This document shows, in pieces, positions 8,728-16,138 of a stretch of 64,000 nucleotides of DNA. The position numbers and the translations under genes were made by a program. The DNA is from an uncultured Bacteroidales bacterium (lineage in GTDB: Bacteria; Bacteroidota; Bacteroidia; Bacteroidales; Bacteroidaceae): NCBI GenBank assembly GCA_902787575.1, contig CADAGX010000011.1:1-64000 (forward strand), read 5' to 3'. Position 1 is the first letter of the stretch. Each line of letters starts with the position of its first letter. The notes beneath the pieces were generated by a model. The model searched no databases and was not told where the DNA came from. It was given only the letters and a program-made list of their open reading frames with translations.

Positions 8728-9081
8728 CTACGGCGTGAGCACTTTCTGCACGCCGTCTATGATGCCCTGAATTTGGTTCGCAGCATCCAAGACCTTGTTT
8801 GTGGCCTTGCCGAGCACACCTTTGGCAAAGTAGCCCAGACACTGTCCTTTCAGCTCGCCAATCTCTTGCGACTCCTGCGCCGAGTAGTCGTATTTCTTCA
8901 GGCGGTCGTCGATTTTCTCGTACTTCTTCTGCTCTTTGAGCCACTGCTTGAAGTTGTAGGTCGAGGCATTGGCCTCGATTTCCGATGTGAGGGCGCGCAG
9001 GTCTTGCACGGCTGCTTCCTTGCCGCTACGGCACGAGGTAAGTGCTGCTGCAGCGAGGACGAGAATAAGTAGTTTCTTCAT
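8728..9081 (-). CDS. Small lipoprotein of unknown function
   Basis: 117 residues. Signal peptide with lipobox LTSC (lipid cysteine C17), then a charged, mostly helical body: EQKKYEKIDDRLKKYDY and QEIGELKGQCLGYFAKG, ending in an amphipathic stretch (AANQIQGIIDGVQKVL). Not recognised beyond being a Bacteroidetes-type small lipoprotein. It lies 46 bases downstream of the PurF-like gene and ends toward the hairpin element at 8639-8680. Confidence 0.75.
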   Translation of the reverse strand: MKKLLILVLAAAALTSCRSGKEAAVQDLRALTSEIEANASTYNFKQWLKEQKKYEKIDDRLKKYDYSAQESQEIGELKGQCLGYFAKGVLGKATNKVLDAANQIQGIIDGVQKVLTP

Positions 9082-9127
9082 GTTTTTTAGGTTTTGAGTT
9101 CGTGAGGTTATAAGGGCTCCCTATCCA

Positions 9128-10570
9128 CTAATCCTCCTGCTGTGGATTTTCCTCGGTGAGGGTGTGGAACGAGCTTCCGTCGAAGCAGTGGGTGCAGATG
9201 CGCTCTTTGGGCAGTCCGATGGCTTGGATGAGCGTCTCGAGTTTGCTGAACTTGAGGCTGCTGAGGTGCAGCTGCCGGCAAATCTCCTCGACGAGGCGTT
9301 CGTACTGCGGCGAGCCGGTGGTGGCGTAGGCCTTCAGCGTCTCGGGATTCTCGTTCCCCTCTATCTCTTGTATGATGCGACGGGTGATGAGCTCGCGGTC
9401 GTTCTTGCTGGCCGAGAAGTTGACAAACTGGCAACTGTAGATGAGCGGCGGGCATCCGATGCGCATGTGCACTTCCTTGGCGCCCAGTGCGAAGAGTTCT
9501 TGGGCGTTGTCGCGCAGCTGTGTGCCGCGCACAATGCTGTCGTCGCAGAAAAGCATACGCTTGCCCTCGAGCACTTTCTGGTTGGGGATGAGCTTCATCT
9601 TTGCCACCAGGTTTCGCGTGGCCTGATTGCTCGGCATGAAGCTGCGTGGCCACGTGGGAGTGTACTTGCTGATGCCGCGCTGATAGGGGCAACCATGGCC
9701 CTCAGCGTAGCCTACGGCCATGCCAACTCCGCTGTCGGGAATGCCGCAGGCGTAATCGACTGCGGTGTCGTCTTCGCGACCCATCACACGGCCGCACTCA
9801 TTGCGCATACATTCGGTGTTGCAGCCCTCGTAGCAGCTGGTGGGGAAACCATAGTAAACCCAAAGGAAGGCGCAGATTTGCATGCCGCGATTCGGGCGGC
9901 GCAGCTGCTGTATGCCGTCTTCTTTGATCTGCACTATTTCGCCCGGTCCGATGAAGGACGACGTCTCGAAGCCGAGATTTGGGAAAGCCGACGACTCGCT
10001 GGTGACGGCCCACGCGTCGTCGCGCCGGCCTATGACAATCGGGGTGCGGCCCCACGAGTCGCGCGCTGCAATGATGCCGTTCTCTGTGAGCAGCAGCATG
10101 GAGCAGCTGCCCTGTATGCTGCGGAATACATTCTCGATGCCGTCTACGAAGTCCTTCCCCTTGATGATGAGTAGGGCTGTCAGTTCGGTGGGATTAATCT
10201 TACCGCTGCTGAACTCGGAGAGGTGCATGTTCTCGCTGAGCAGTTGCTGCGCCAACTCCTCCTGATTGTTTATTTTTGCTACGGTGACGAGTGCAAAGCG
10301 TCCCAAGTGGCTGTTCATAAGCATCGGTTGCGCGTCCGTATCGCTGATGACACCAATGCCGGCGCGACCTGCAAAATCCTGCAGTTCGGGTTCAAAGCGC
10401 GTTCGGAAATACGAACTCTCGAGGTTGTGAATGCTTCTGATGAATCCCCTCTCGGTGCTGTAGGTTGCCATACCTCCGCGCCGTGTGCCGAGATGGGACT
10501 GATAGTCCGTTCCGTAGAAAAGGTCTGAGGCGCACTCGCGCTGTGAAACCACTCCAAAAAAACCACCCAT
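9128..10570 (-). CDS. Amidophosphoribosyltransferase-like protein without the glutaminase cysteine (PurF paralog)
   Basis: 480 residues, PurF architecture. In PurF the residue after Met is the catalytic cysteine (MCG...), exposed by processing; here the start is MGGFFGVVS, so the nucleophile is Gly. The rest of the N-terminal domain is recognisable (GTRRGGMATYS, NSHLGRFALVTVAKINN). The phosphoribosyltransferase half is intact, with the PRPP loop CDDSIVRGTQLRD at 342-354 and CGIPDSGVGMA. The four cysteines that hold the iron-sulfur cluster in Bacillus-type PurF align with C233, C380, C459 and C462. It could use free ammonia or another amine, or be non-catalytic for glutamine. Similar MGGFFG proteins exist in Bacteroides. 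No in-frame upstream start offering a Cys was found. Confidence 0.85.
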   Translation of the reverse strand: MGGFFGVVSQRECASDLFYGTDYQSHLGTRRGGMATYSTERGFIRSIHNLESSYFRTRFEPELQDFAGRAGIGVISDTDAQPMLMNSHLGRFALVTVAKINNQEELAQQLLSENMHLSEFSSGKINPTELTALLIIKGKDFVDGIENVFRSIQGSCSMLLLTENGIIAARDSWGRTPIVIGRRDDAWAVTSESSAFPNLGFETSSFIGPGEIVQIKEDGIQQLRRPNRGMQICAFLWVYYGFPTSCYEGCNTECMRNECGRVMGREDDTAVDYACGIPDSGVGMAVGYAEGHGCPYQRGISKYTPTWPRSFMPSNQATRNLVAKMKLIPNQKVLEGKRMLFCDDSIVRGTQLRDNAQELFALGAKEVHMRIGCPPLIYSCQFVNFSASKNDRELITRRIIQEIEGNENPETLKAYATTGSPQYERLVEEICRQLHLSSLKFSKLETLIQAIGLPKERICTHCFDGSSFHTLTEENPQQED

Positions 10571-10626
10571 TGTACTTTTATTTTTAGTTTGTTATCTGGT
10601 ATATCTTCTTACCCTTGTCTGTGTGA

Positions 10627-10659
10627 AAACGAGCGGCGGGAATTTTCATTCCCGCCTCG
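10627..10659 (-). terminator. Terminator-like hairpin after the serine hydrolase
   Basis: GGCGGGAAT (10635-10643) and ATTCCCGCC (10648-10656) pair around a 4-nt loop; on the minus strand the stem is followed by CGCTCGTTTTC, a short T-run. Confidence 0.55.
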
Positions 10660-10674
10660 TCTCTCGCTGTCTGT

Positions 10675-11943
10675 TTACTCCACTATGCTTGCTGCCACTG
10701 CGTTGCTGACAACAGAACGCAGGCGCACAACGCCCTTCCCGCCGTCGGGATGCACGGCGTTGATGAGCAGTATCACACTGCAGTCGTTCTGCGGGTCGAT
10801 GACTATTTCTGTGCCGGTAAATCCTGTGTGGCAGTATGTCTCGGACGACAGGAGGTCACCGTTGCACGAGGCGTAGGCGCTGCTGTTATCCCAGCCCATG
10901 GTGCGGCCGAAGCGTGCGGCAAAGGCGGGAACTGTGCGTAGCAGGCGTACGGTCTGCGGCTGCAGGATGCGATGTCCGTCCCATTCTCCGCCGTTCTGCA
11001 GGGCAGCGCAGAGCACTGCAATGTCTTCTGCACAACTGAAGACGCCCGCATTGCCGCTGATGCCGCCATTCAGCAGACGTGCCAGCGGGTCGTGTACCAT
11101 GCAACTGAGCACGCTGCCGTCGGCCTGACGTTCGGTCGGTGCCACAAACTCGCGCCACGCTGTGTCGTCCTCGCCTTCTGCAGCCCAGCAGGGGCGTGCT
11201 GTATTGTGCCAGCGACCTTCAGCATCGGGCGCGCAGGGCAGGTAATCCGTGTGGTTCATGCCAAGCGGGTCGAAGATGTGACGGCGGGCAAACTGGCGTA
11301 GGCTTTCTCCGCTGACGGTCTCGACGATGTGCTGCAGCGTGATGAAGTTGAGGCAGCTGTAGCGAAACTCGGTGCCTGGCTCAGCCAGCCGTCGCAGCTG
11401 CGAGATGTGACGCATCAGTGCGTCGGGTGCAGGTCGCTTGTCCGACTCCACTGCATTCACCGAGGCGTATGCCGGCAGGCCGGAGGTGTGCGTCAGCAGA
11501 TGCTGGATGCGTATGGTCGTGGTCTCGCCGTTCTCGGTCCAGTCCTTGAAGTCGGGGATGTAGAGATTCACGGGGTCGAGCAGACGGATTTTTCCTTCCT
11601 CGCAGAGGCGCATCACACAGAGGGCCGTGGACATGGCCTTGCTGCACGATGCCATGTCGAATATGGCGTTTGTGGTCATGGGCAAGCGAGTGGGGTAGAC
11701 CTGCCTGTTGCCGTATGCTTTCAGATATGCCATACGTCCGTGGCGCACGACGGCAAGCACGGCGCCCGGAATGTTGCCTTTGTCGATGGCGTCCTGAATA
11801 GCCGAATCGGCACGAAGCAGACGCTGTGAGTCCATGCCCACACGCTCGGGACGAACAATTCGCAACGGCTTGGCTGTCAGCGCAACGGGTGACAGCAGAA
11901 TTACGGACAGCAGAAAGGCTGTAAGCAGACGAGGGAGTTTCAT
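10675..11943 (-). CDS. Secreted serine hydrolase of the beta-lactamase/esterase (class C) family
   Basis: 422 residues with a signal peptide (hydrophobic 6-23, cleavage near LTA-KP). The penicillin-binding fold motifs are visible: S99-C-S-K102 (SxxK in MASCSKAM) with S99 the nucleophile, Y195 in EFRYSCLNF in the place of the YxN motif, and HTGFTG near residue 384 in the place of KTG. Family members include esterases, D-aminopeptidases and peptidoglycan-active enzymes, so the substrate is open. Its ATG overlaps the stop of the upstream GH76 gene by one base (TGATG), implying translational coupling. Confidence 0.85.
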   Translation of the reverse strand: MKLPRLLTAFLLSVILLSPVALTAKPLRIVRPERVGMDSQRLLRADSAIQDAIDKGNIPGAVLAVVRHGRMAYLKAYGNRQVYPTRLPMTTNAIFDMASCSKAMSTALCVMRLCEEGKIRLLDPVNLYIPDFKDWTENGETTTIRIQHLLTHTSGLPAYASVNAVESDKRPAPDALMRHISQLRRLAEPGTEFRYSCLNFITLQHIVETVSGESLRQFARRHIFDPLGMNHTDYLPCAPDAEGRWHNTARPCWAAEGEDDTAWREFVAPTERQADGSVLSCMVHDPLARLLNGGISGNAGVFSCAEDIAVLCAALQNGGEWDGHRILQPQTVRLLRTVPAFAARFGRTMGWDNSSAYASCNGDLLSSETYCHTGFTGTEIVIDPQNDCSVILLINAVHPDGGKGVVRLRSVVSNAVAASIVE

Positions 11944-13238
11944 CAGTGAATGGCTATCTTTTTATTATTAATAAGGTATATGCCGGCGGGCAGGCCCGAA
12001 GTATCCGTTCCGCGGCGTACGAGGCGACCGCTCAGCGTGTAGATATTTCCATGCTGCGGTTCGATGGGACGCAAAGGCACCCGAATGGCATCGTCGTCGG
12101 GCTTCGTAGTCAGGTCGATGCACATGCGGCAGATGTTTTCCAAGAGCGAGGCTCCGCTTACCATTGCACCCATCGAGGCGTCCTTGCTGGGGTCGTAGGC
12201 TTTTCCCCAGTAGTACGGACAATACATTGCGGGAAAGGCTTCCTTGTCGAGGTTCTTCCAGAGTGCATTGGCGTTTGTCTGCAGATATGAGACGAGGTTG
12301 CGACGAGAAACCAGCGTCATGCTCTCGTCGAGAACATAGTTCACAGCGTAGGGGATGAGCACGGCTTTGAAGAGACTTTGGTCCATGCTGCTGCCTTCGT
12401 CGCGCAGCAGGCCGTTGCTGGTGCAGCGGTCGCTGGTAAACGCGTAGTTGATATAGAGCTGCGCCTTGGTCTTATAAATGGTTTCGCCCGTGACGTGATA
12501 GAGGACTCGGCATGCCTCGGCAAACGTTCCCTGTGTGTAGGTGAGTGGCGGGTCTTCGACGCGTCCGTCTGCCTTGGCGATGTTATTTATCATAAAGGTG
12601 TAGAGCTTCTTGGCATAGTCGAGATACTTCTCTTCGTTGGTCTTCAGGTAAAGTTTCAAGGCCAGCAGGCAGGCGGGAGACTCGGTGCAGGCGTTGGGCC
12701 CCGTGCCGGAGTTGTTCCACGGCAGCCAGAAACCACGCTCGTCTTCCTGTCCGCGGGTGATGATGGCGTTGTCAAAGAGACGCTTGGCCGTGTTGGAGTA
12801 GGTGGCAACGCCGAGGGCTTCGGAGAGACGCATCAGCGAAAGACCAATCCAGCACATATCGTCTGTGAAAGGGTTCTCGAAGCCGGTGCTACCGACGGAA
12901 TAGTTGTTTCCGTGGTTGTTGTACCAGCGTGTCATGTACTGACGATATTTTGTGGCCAGTGTGATGTTGTCTTCCTTGTGGCGCTGGTAGCCGTAGATGA
13001 CGACGTCGATGGCGTGTGCCTGCTGCCAGTAGATGTAGCGCGTGTCCTCGTTGGAATGCTGCGGCGTGGTCCAGAACGTGCCTTTCGTGGTATTCATAAA
13101 CTGAGAGATGAGGGCACTGGTGAGGCTGTCGGCTTTGCTGGCATAATTGTCCTTGATGAGTCGGGCAAGCGTGGCGTTGTAGGCGAACGACGCTGTGGCG
13201 GCAAAAGTGGCGCACAAAAGGAAAACAATCTTCTTCAT
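11943..13238 (-). CDS. Secreted GH76-type alpha-1,6-mannanase-like glycoside hydrolase with C-terminal sorting-like tail
   Basis: 431 residues. Start chosen at 13238 (MKKIVFLLCA..., signal peptide, cleavage after SFA); a longer frame would run into the aquaporin gene. The (alpha/alpha)6-barrel features of GH76 are present: YIYWQQAHAIDVV, NPFTDDMCWIGLSLMRL with the paired catalytic aspartates D126-D127, and TYTQGTFAEACRVLYHVTGE. Such enzymes cut alpha-1,6-mannan backbones, as in fungal mannan. The end (YTLSGRLVRRGT..LPAGIYLINNKK) resembles the C-terminal sorting domains used by type IX secretion in Prevotella. It precedes a serine hydrolase gene with a 1-base overlap, so the two are co-translated. 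Enzyme family fairly sure; natural substrate unproven. Confidence 0.85.
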   Translation of the reverse strand: MKKIVFLLCATFAATASFAYNATLARLIKDNYASKADSLTSALISQFMNTTKGTFWTTPQHSNEDTRYIYWQQAHAIDVVIYGYQRHKEDNITLATKYRQYMTRWYNNHGNNYSVGSTGFENPFTDDMCWIGLSLMRLSEALGVATYSNTAKRLFDNAIITRGQEDERGFWLPWNNSGTGPNACTESPACLLALKLYLKTNEEKYLDYAKKLYTFMINNIAKADGRVEDPPLTYTQGTFAEACRVLYHVTGETIYKTKAQLYINYAFTSDRCTSNGLLRDEGSSMDQSLFKAVLIPYAVNYVLDESMTLVSRRNLVSYLQTNANALWKNLDKEAFPAMYCPYYWGKAYDPSKDASMGAMVSGASLLENICRMCIDLTTKPDDDAIRVPLRPIEPQHGNIYTLSGRLVRRGTDTSGLPAGIYLINNKKIAIH

Positions 13239-13274
13239 AAATAAAAAAGTGACGTGTGTGGAAGTAAATGAAGC

Positions 13275-13298
13275 GGGGCTGCGCTGAGGCGCAGCCCC
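13275..13298 (-). terminator. Strong GC hairpin between aquaporin and GH76 genes
   Basis: GGGGCTGCGC and GCGCAGCCCC pair perfectly (10 bp) around TGAG. The T-run after it is poor on the minus strand, so it may attenuate and not fully terminate read-through from aqpZ. Confidence 0.5.
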
Positions 13299-13317
13299 GA
13301 GGGGAGAAGCCGAAGGC

Positions 13318-14007
13318 TTACTGTTTCTCACACTTCTTGCAGTCGCAGCCCACCATGCACCAGATGCAAGCAGCCAGGATGGCGCCCACAAACGGGCCAA
13401 CGATGAAGATCCACAAATTCTGCAACGCCGTTCCACCCTGGAAGATGGCCGGAGCAAGCGAACGGGCGGGGTTCACACTCGTGCCCGTGTAGCGGATACA
13501 TGCCAAGTGAACCAACACAAGCGAGAGACCGATGGCAAGGCCGGCAAAATTGCCTGCACCTTTCTTCTCGTCAGTCGTGCCAAGCACCACAAGCACGAAT
13601 ACGCAGGTGAAAACCACCTCGGCAAGGCAGCCTGCCAGGGGTGTGACACCTGCTTGCAGGTCGTTGGCTCCTGTGCCGGCAAGTCCGTCAACACCATTCG
13701 TGAGGGCGAACAGCAGTGCCGAACCGATGAAAGCACCGATGCACTGGAAGATAATATACATCACAGCGTCCTTTGCACCAATTCTCTTGGTGAGAAGGCA
13801 ACCCAGCGTGATGGCCGGATTGATGTGGCAACCGCTGATGCCGCCAATGGTATAAGCCATTGCAACCACAGCAAGTCCAAAAGCCAGTGCGGTGCCAACC
13901 ACAGCGGGAATGTTGGCTGTCGGATCGCAGCCGAGACTTACGGCAACGCCGCATCCCATGAGCACAAGCACCATCGTGCCCACCATTTCTGCCAAATACT
14001 TTTTCAT
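13318..14007 (-). CDS. aqpZ: Aquaporin (MIP family, AqpZ-like water channel)
   Basis: 229 residues, six membrane helices. Both pore loops are present: HINPAITLG (first NPA) and TSVNPARSLAPA (second NPA, followed by the selectivity-filter Arg). The block GTSVNPARS and the overall size fit water-selective AqpZ more than glycerol facilitators. The C-terminus is unusual: a cysteine-rich cytoplasmic tail (CMVGCDCKKCEKQ). It follows mscL by 36 bases on the same strand, so a water channel and a pressure-release channel are probably co-transcribed for osmotic control. Confidence 0.93.
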   Translation of the reverse strand: MKKYLAEMVGTMVLVLMGCGVAVSLGCDPTANIPAVVGTALAFGLAVVAMAYTIGGISGCHINPAITLGCLLTKRIGAKDAVMYIIFQCIGAFIGSALLFALTNGVDGLAGTGANDLQAGVTPLAGCLAEVVFTCVFVLVVLGTTDEKKGAGNFAGLAIGLSLVLVHLACIRYTGTSVNPARSLAPAIFQGGTALQNLWIFIVGPFVGAILAACIWCMVGCDCKKCEKQ

Positions 14008-14043
14008 AATACTTACTTTTGTTAAGGTGAAACTTTTGTTTGT

Positions 14044-14478
14044 TTATTTGTTTTTCAGCAGGTCGCGAATCTCGGTGAGCAGTTTCTCCTCAGCCGTTGG
14101 TTCGGGCTCGGGAGCCGGAGCAGCAGGCTCTTCCTCTTTCTTACGTGTGAGAGCTGTGATACCTTTCACCAGCAGGAAGACGCAGAAAGCAATAATGAGG
14201 AAATCCACCACGTCCTGTATGAATGCGCCATAATTCCATGTCACAGCCTCGCTGACAACTTCTTCTCCGTTCATTACGGCTTCCTTCAGCGTAAGTTTGA
14301 GGTCGGAGAAATCCACACCGCCCACAGCAAGTCCGATGGGAGGCATAATGATGTTGTTAACGATGCTCGTCACAATCTTTCCGAAAGCGCCGCCGATGAT
14401 AACACCGACTGCCATGTCCACTACATTACCCTTCAGTGCGAAGGCCTTGAAGTCCTGAATGAAATTAGATTTAGCCAT
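14044..14478 (-). CDS. mscL: Large-conductance mechanosensitive channel
   Basis: 144 residues. N-terminal amphipathic helix [31 protein letters not shown] is the family hallmark, including the first pore-lining helix. A second membrane helix lies at about 88-108 ([17 protein letters not shown]), followed by a Glu/Pro-rich linker ([17 protein letters not shown]) and the C-terminal helical bundle [11 protein letters not shown]. It opens under membrane tension to release solutes on osmotic downshift. First gene of a unit with aqpZ. Its leader is A/T-rich, with no clear TAnnTTTG element seen. Confidence 0.95.
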   Translation of the reverse strand: MAKSNFIQDFKAFALKGNVVDMAVGVIIGGAFGKIVTSIVNNIIMPPIGLAVGGVDFSDLKLTLKEAVMNGEEVVSEAVTWNYGAFIQDVVDFLIIAFCVFLLVKGITALTRKKEEEPAAPAPEPEPTAEEKLLTEIRDLLKNK

Positions 14479-14528
14479 AATTTTTAAATTTAATAAGGTT
14501 TTCGAGTGCGAATTTAAAAAGAAATTCG

Positions 14529-14536
14529 TAAATTTG
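14529..14536 (+). promoter_or_regulatory. Promoter -7 element upstream of the small ORF and GAPDH
   Basis: TAAATTTG, about 170 bases before the GAPDH ATG and 24 bases before the GTG of the tiny lipoprotein ORF, so both are likely on one transcript. No TTTG at the expected -33 place. Confidence 0.55.
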
Positions 14537-14559
14537 CACGCAATTTAAGGGAAAAAGAA

Positions 14560-14649
14560 GTGAAAAAGTGCATTTATATCATTTTGACGGCGGTTTTTTC
14601 GCTGTTTGTGATTGCTTGCAAGTCCGCTGAACATTGCAATTGTGGATAA
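14560..14649 (+). CDS. Putative 29-residue lipoprotein in the GAPDH leader
   Basis: A GTG-started frame of 29 codons ends with TAA at 14647. The peptide begins (M)KKCIYIILTAVFSLF and continues VIACKSAEHCNCG: a charged start, a hydrophobic core and a lipobox-like FVIAC, i.e. a minimal lipoprotein. It lies just after the promoter element and 59 bases before the GAPDH start. A GTG start and the short length leave doubt; it may instead be an untranslated leader. No family is recognised. Confidence 0.45.
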   Translation: MKKCIYIILTAVFSLFVIACKSAEHCNCG

Positions 14650-14708
14650 CAGGAAATAGTAAAAAAAGGAAAAATAACCGATTATATTAACTTTTAATTT
14701 CAATCAAA

Positions 14709-15737
14709 ATGGCAAACGTAAAAGTCGCTATTAACGGTTTCGGCCGTATTGGTCGCCTCGCTTTCCGTCAGATGTTCGAGGCAGAAGGTTATGAAGTAGT
14801 AGCAATCAACGACCTCACCAGCCCCAAGATGCTGGCTCACTTGCTGAAGTATGACACCGCTCAGGGCGGTTTTGCTGGCAAGTTCGGTGAGAACAAGCAC
14901 ACTGTAGAGGCTACGGACAACTCCATCATCGTTGATGGTAAGGAAATCATCATCTACGCAGTTCCCAATGCTGCTGAGCTGCCTTGGGGTAAGATTGGTG
15001 TGGACGTAGTTCTGGAGTGCACCGGTTTCTATACAAGCAAGGAGAAGGCTTCTGCTCACATCCAGGCTGGTGCCAAGAAGGTTGTCATCTCTGCTCCTGC
15101 AGGCAACGACCTCCCCACCATCGTTTACAATGTGAACCACAAGACGCTGAAGAAGGAAGATACAGTTATCTCTGCTGCATCTTGCACCACCAACTGCCTC
15201 GCTCCCATGACGAAGGCTCTGAACGACTACGCTCCCATCCAGAGCGGTATCATGACCACCGTTCACGCTTACACGGGCGACCAGATGATTCTCGACGGTC
15301 CTCAGCGCAAGGGCGACCTGCAGCGTGCTCGTGCCGGTGCTGCCAACATCGTTCCCAACAGCACTGGTGCTGCCAAGGCCATTGGTCTCGTTATTCCCGA
15401 ACTGAACGGCAAGCTCATCGGCGCCGCTCAGCGTGTTCCGACCTTCACGGGTTCTACCACCATTCTGCACGCTGTTGTGAAGGGTGATGTTACCGTTGAG
15501 GGTATCAACGCTGCCATGAAGGCTGCTGCCAACGAGAGCTTCGGTTACACCGAGGAGAAGCTGGTTTCCAGCGACATCATCGGTATGAAGTTCGGTAGCC
15601 TCTTCGACGCTAACCAGACCATGGTAAGCAAGATGGAGGACGGCAACTACCTCGTTCAGGTTGTGAGCTGGTACGACAACGAGAACAGCTACACGAGCCA
15701 GATGGTTCGCACCATCAAGTACTTCGCTGAGCTGTAA
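14709..15737 (+). CDS. gapA: Glyceraldehyde-3-phosphate dehydrogenase, type I
   Basis: 342 residues. Glycolytic, NAD-dependent oxidative phosphorylation of glyceraldehyde 3-phosphate. Rossmann start [15 protein letters not shown] with D35 favouring NAD, catalytic C159 in [10 protein letters not shown]186 in TVHAYTGDQ, and the C-terminal [17 protein letters not shown]. Codon choice is strikingly uniform (GCT, GTT, AAG, AAC, GGT), unlike its neighbours, which suits a very highly expressed gene. Strong terminator follows. Confidence 0.98.
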   Translation: MANVKVAINGFGRIGRLAFRQMFEAEGYEVVAINDLTSPKMLAHLLKYDTAQGGFAGKFGENKHTVEATDNSIIVDGKEIIIYAVPNAAELPWGKIGVDVVLECTGFYTSKEKASAHIQAGAKKVVISAPAGNDLPTIVYNVNHKTLKKEDTVISAASCTTNCLAPMTKALNDYAPIQSGIMTTVHAYTGDQMILDGPQRKGDLQRARAGAANIVPNSTGAAKAIGLVIPELNGKLIGAAQRVPTFTGSTTILHAVVKGDVTVEGINAAMKAAANESFGYTEEKLVSSDIIGMKFGSLFDANQTMVSKMEDGNYLVQVVSWYDNENSYTSQMVRTIKYFAEL

Positions 15738-15774
15738 AAAAGCGGCAACGTTTCGTTGCTTGAAAAAAATGTGT

Positions 15775-15804
15775 GGGAACGTCCTTCGGGGCGTTCCCAT
15801 TTTT
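15775..15804 (+). terminator. Terminator of gapA
   Basis: GGGAACGTCC and GGGCGTTCCC pair (one G-T) around a TTCG tetraloop, then ATTTTTG. Confidence 0.9.
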
Positions 15805-15965
15805 GTTGCTGCGGGATGTTATTATTGTCGGACACCTTATACTATTGTTCGCGCATGTGCGCGTGTGCGTGAGGCCTTTGCTTTCCATTGGTGTGGCTGC
15901 GGGAAACTGTGGGAGCAGGTGAGGCCTAACAGATAGGACAACTGCACCCCAGAAAATTTTTGCGC
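15805..15965. other. Gene-free stretch between gapA and the dispersed repeat
   Basis: No reading frame with a recognisable product. A GC-rich piece near 15,850-15,872 (GCGCATGTGCGCGTGTGCG) is locally palindromic. Otherwise nothing notable is seen. Confidence 0.4.
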
Positions 15966-16067
15966 GAAAAAACCTACATCCTACACATTTTGGTGCTTAT
16001 GGTGTTGGTTGGCAGCGCGTTGTGGGCGTGTAGGTTCGCGTGTAGGTTAGGTAAAAACGTGTAGGTT
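15966..16067. repeat. Dispersed ~100-bp repeat, copy 2
   Basis: Matches 521-623: poly-A, CCTACATCCTACAC, GGTGTTGGT, GCGCGTTG, and GTGTAGGTT three times (16,028-16,036, 16,040-16,048, 16,059-16,067), with the last again preceded by AAAAACG. The sequence between landmarks has drifted, so it is an old duplication or a conserved structured element. It ends 35 bases before the miaA -7 element. Confidence 0.8.
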
Positions 16068-16079
16068 CGGGCAGGAAAA

Positions 16080-16110
16080 TTGCGAATAATTGTTTTTTTT
16101 GTTATCTTTG
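16080..16110 (+). promoter_or_regulatory. Promoter of the miaA-like gene
   Basis: TTG (16,080-16,082), 20-base spacer, TATCTTTG (16,103-16,110), 28 bases before the ATG. Confidence 0.7.
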
Positions 16111-16138
16111 CAAGTGAAAACTGTAAATCGGGCTGTGA

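Noticed and set aside
13238-13457. Longer N-terminus for the GH76 protein
   Set aside because: It would overlap the aquaporin gene and bury the obvious signal peptide at residue 74.
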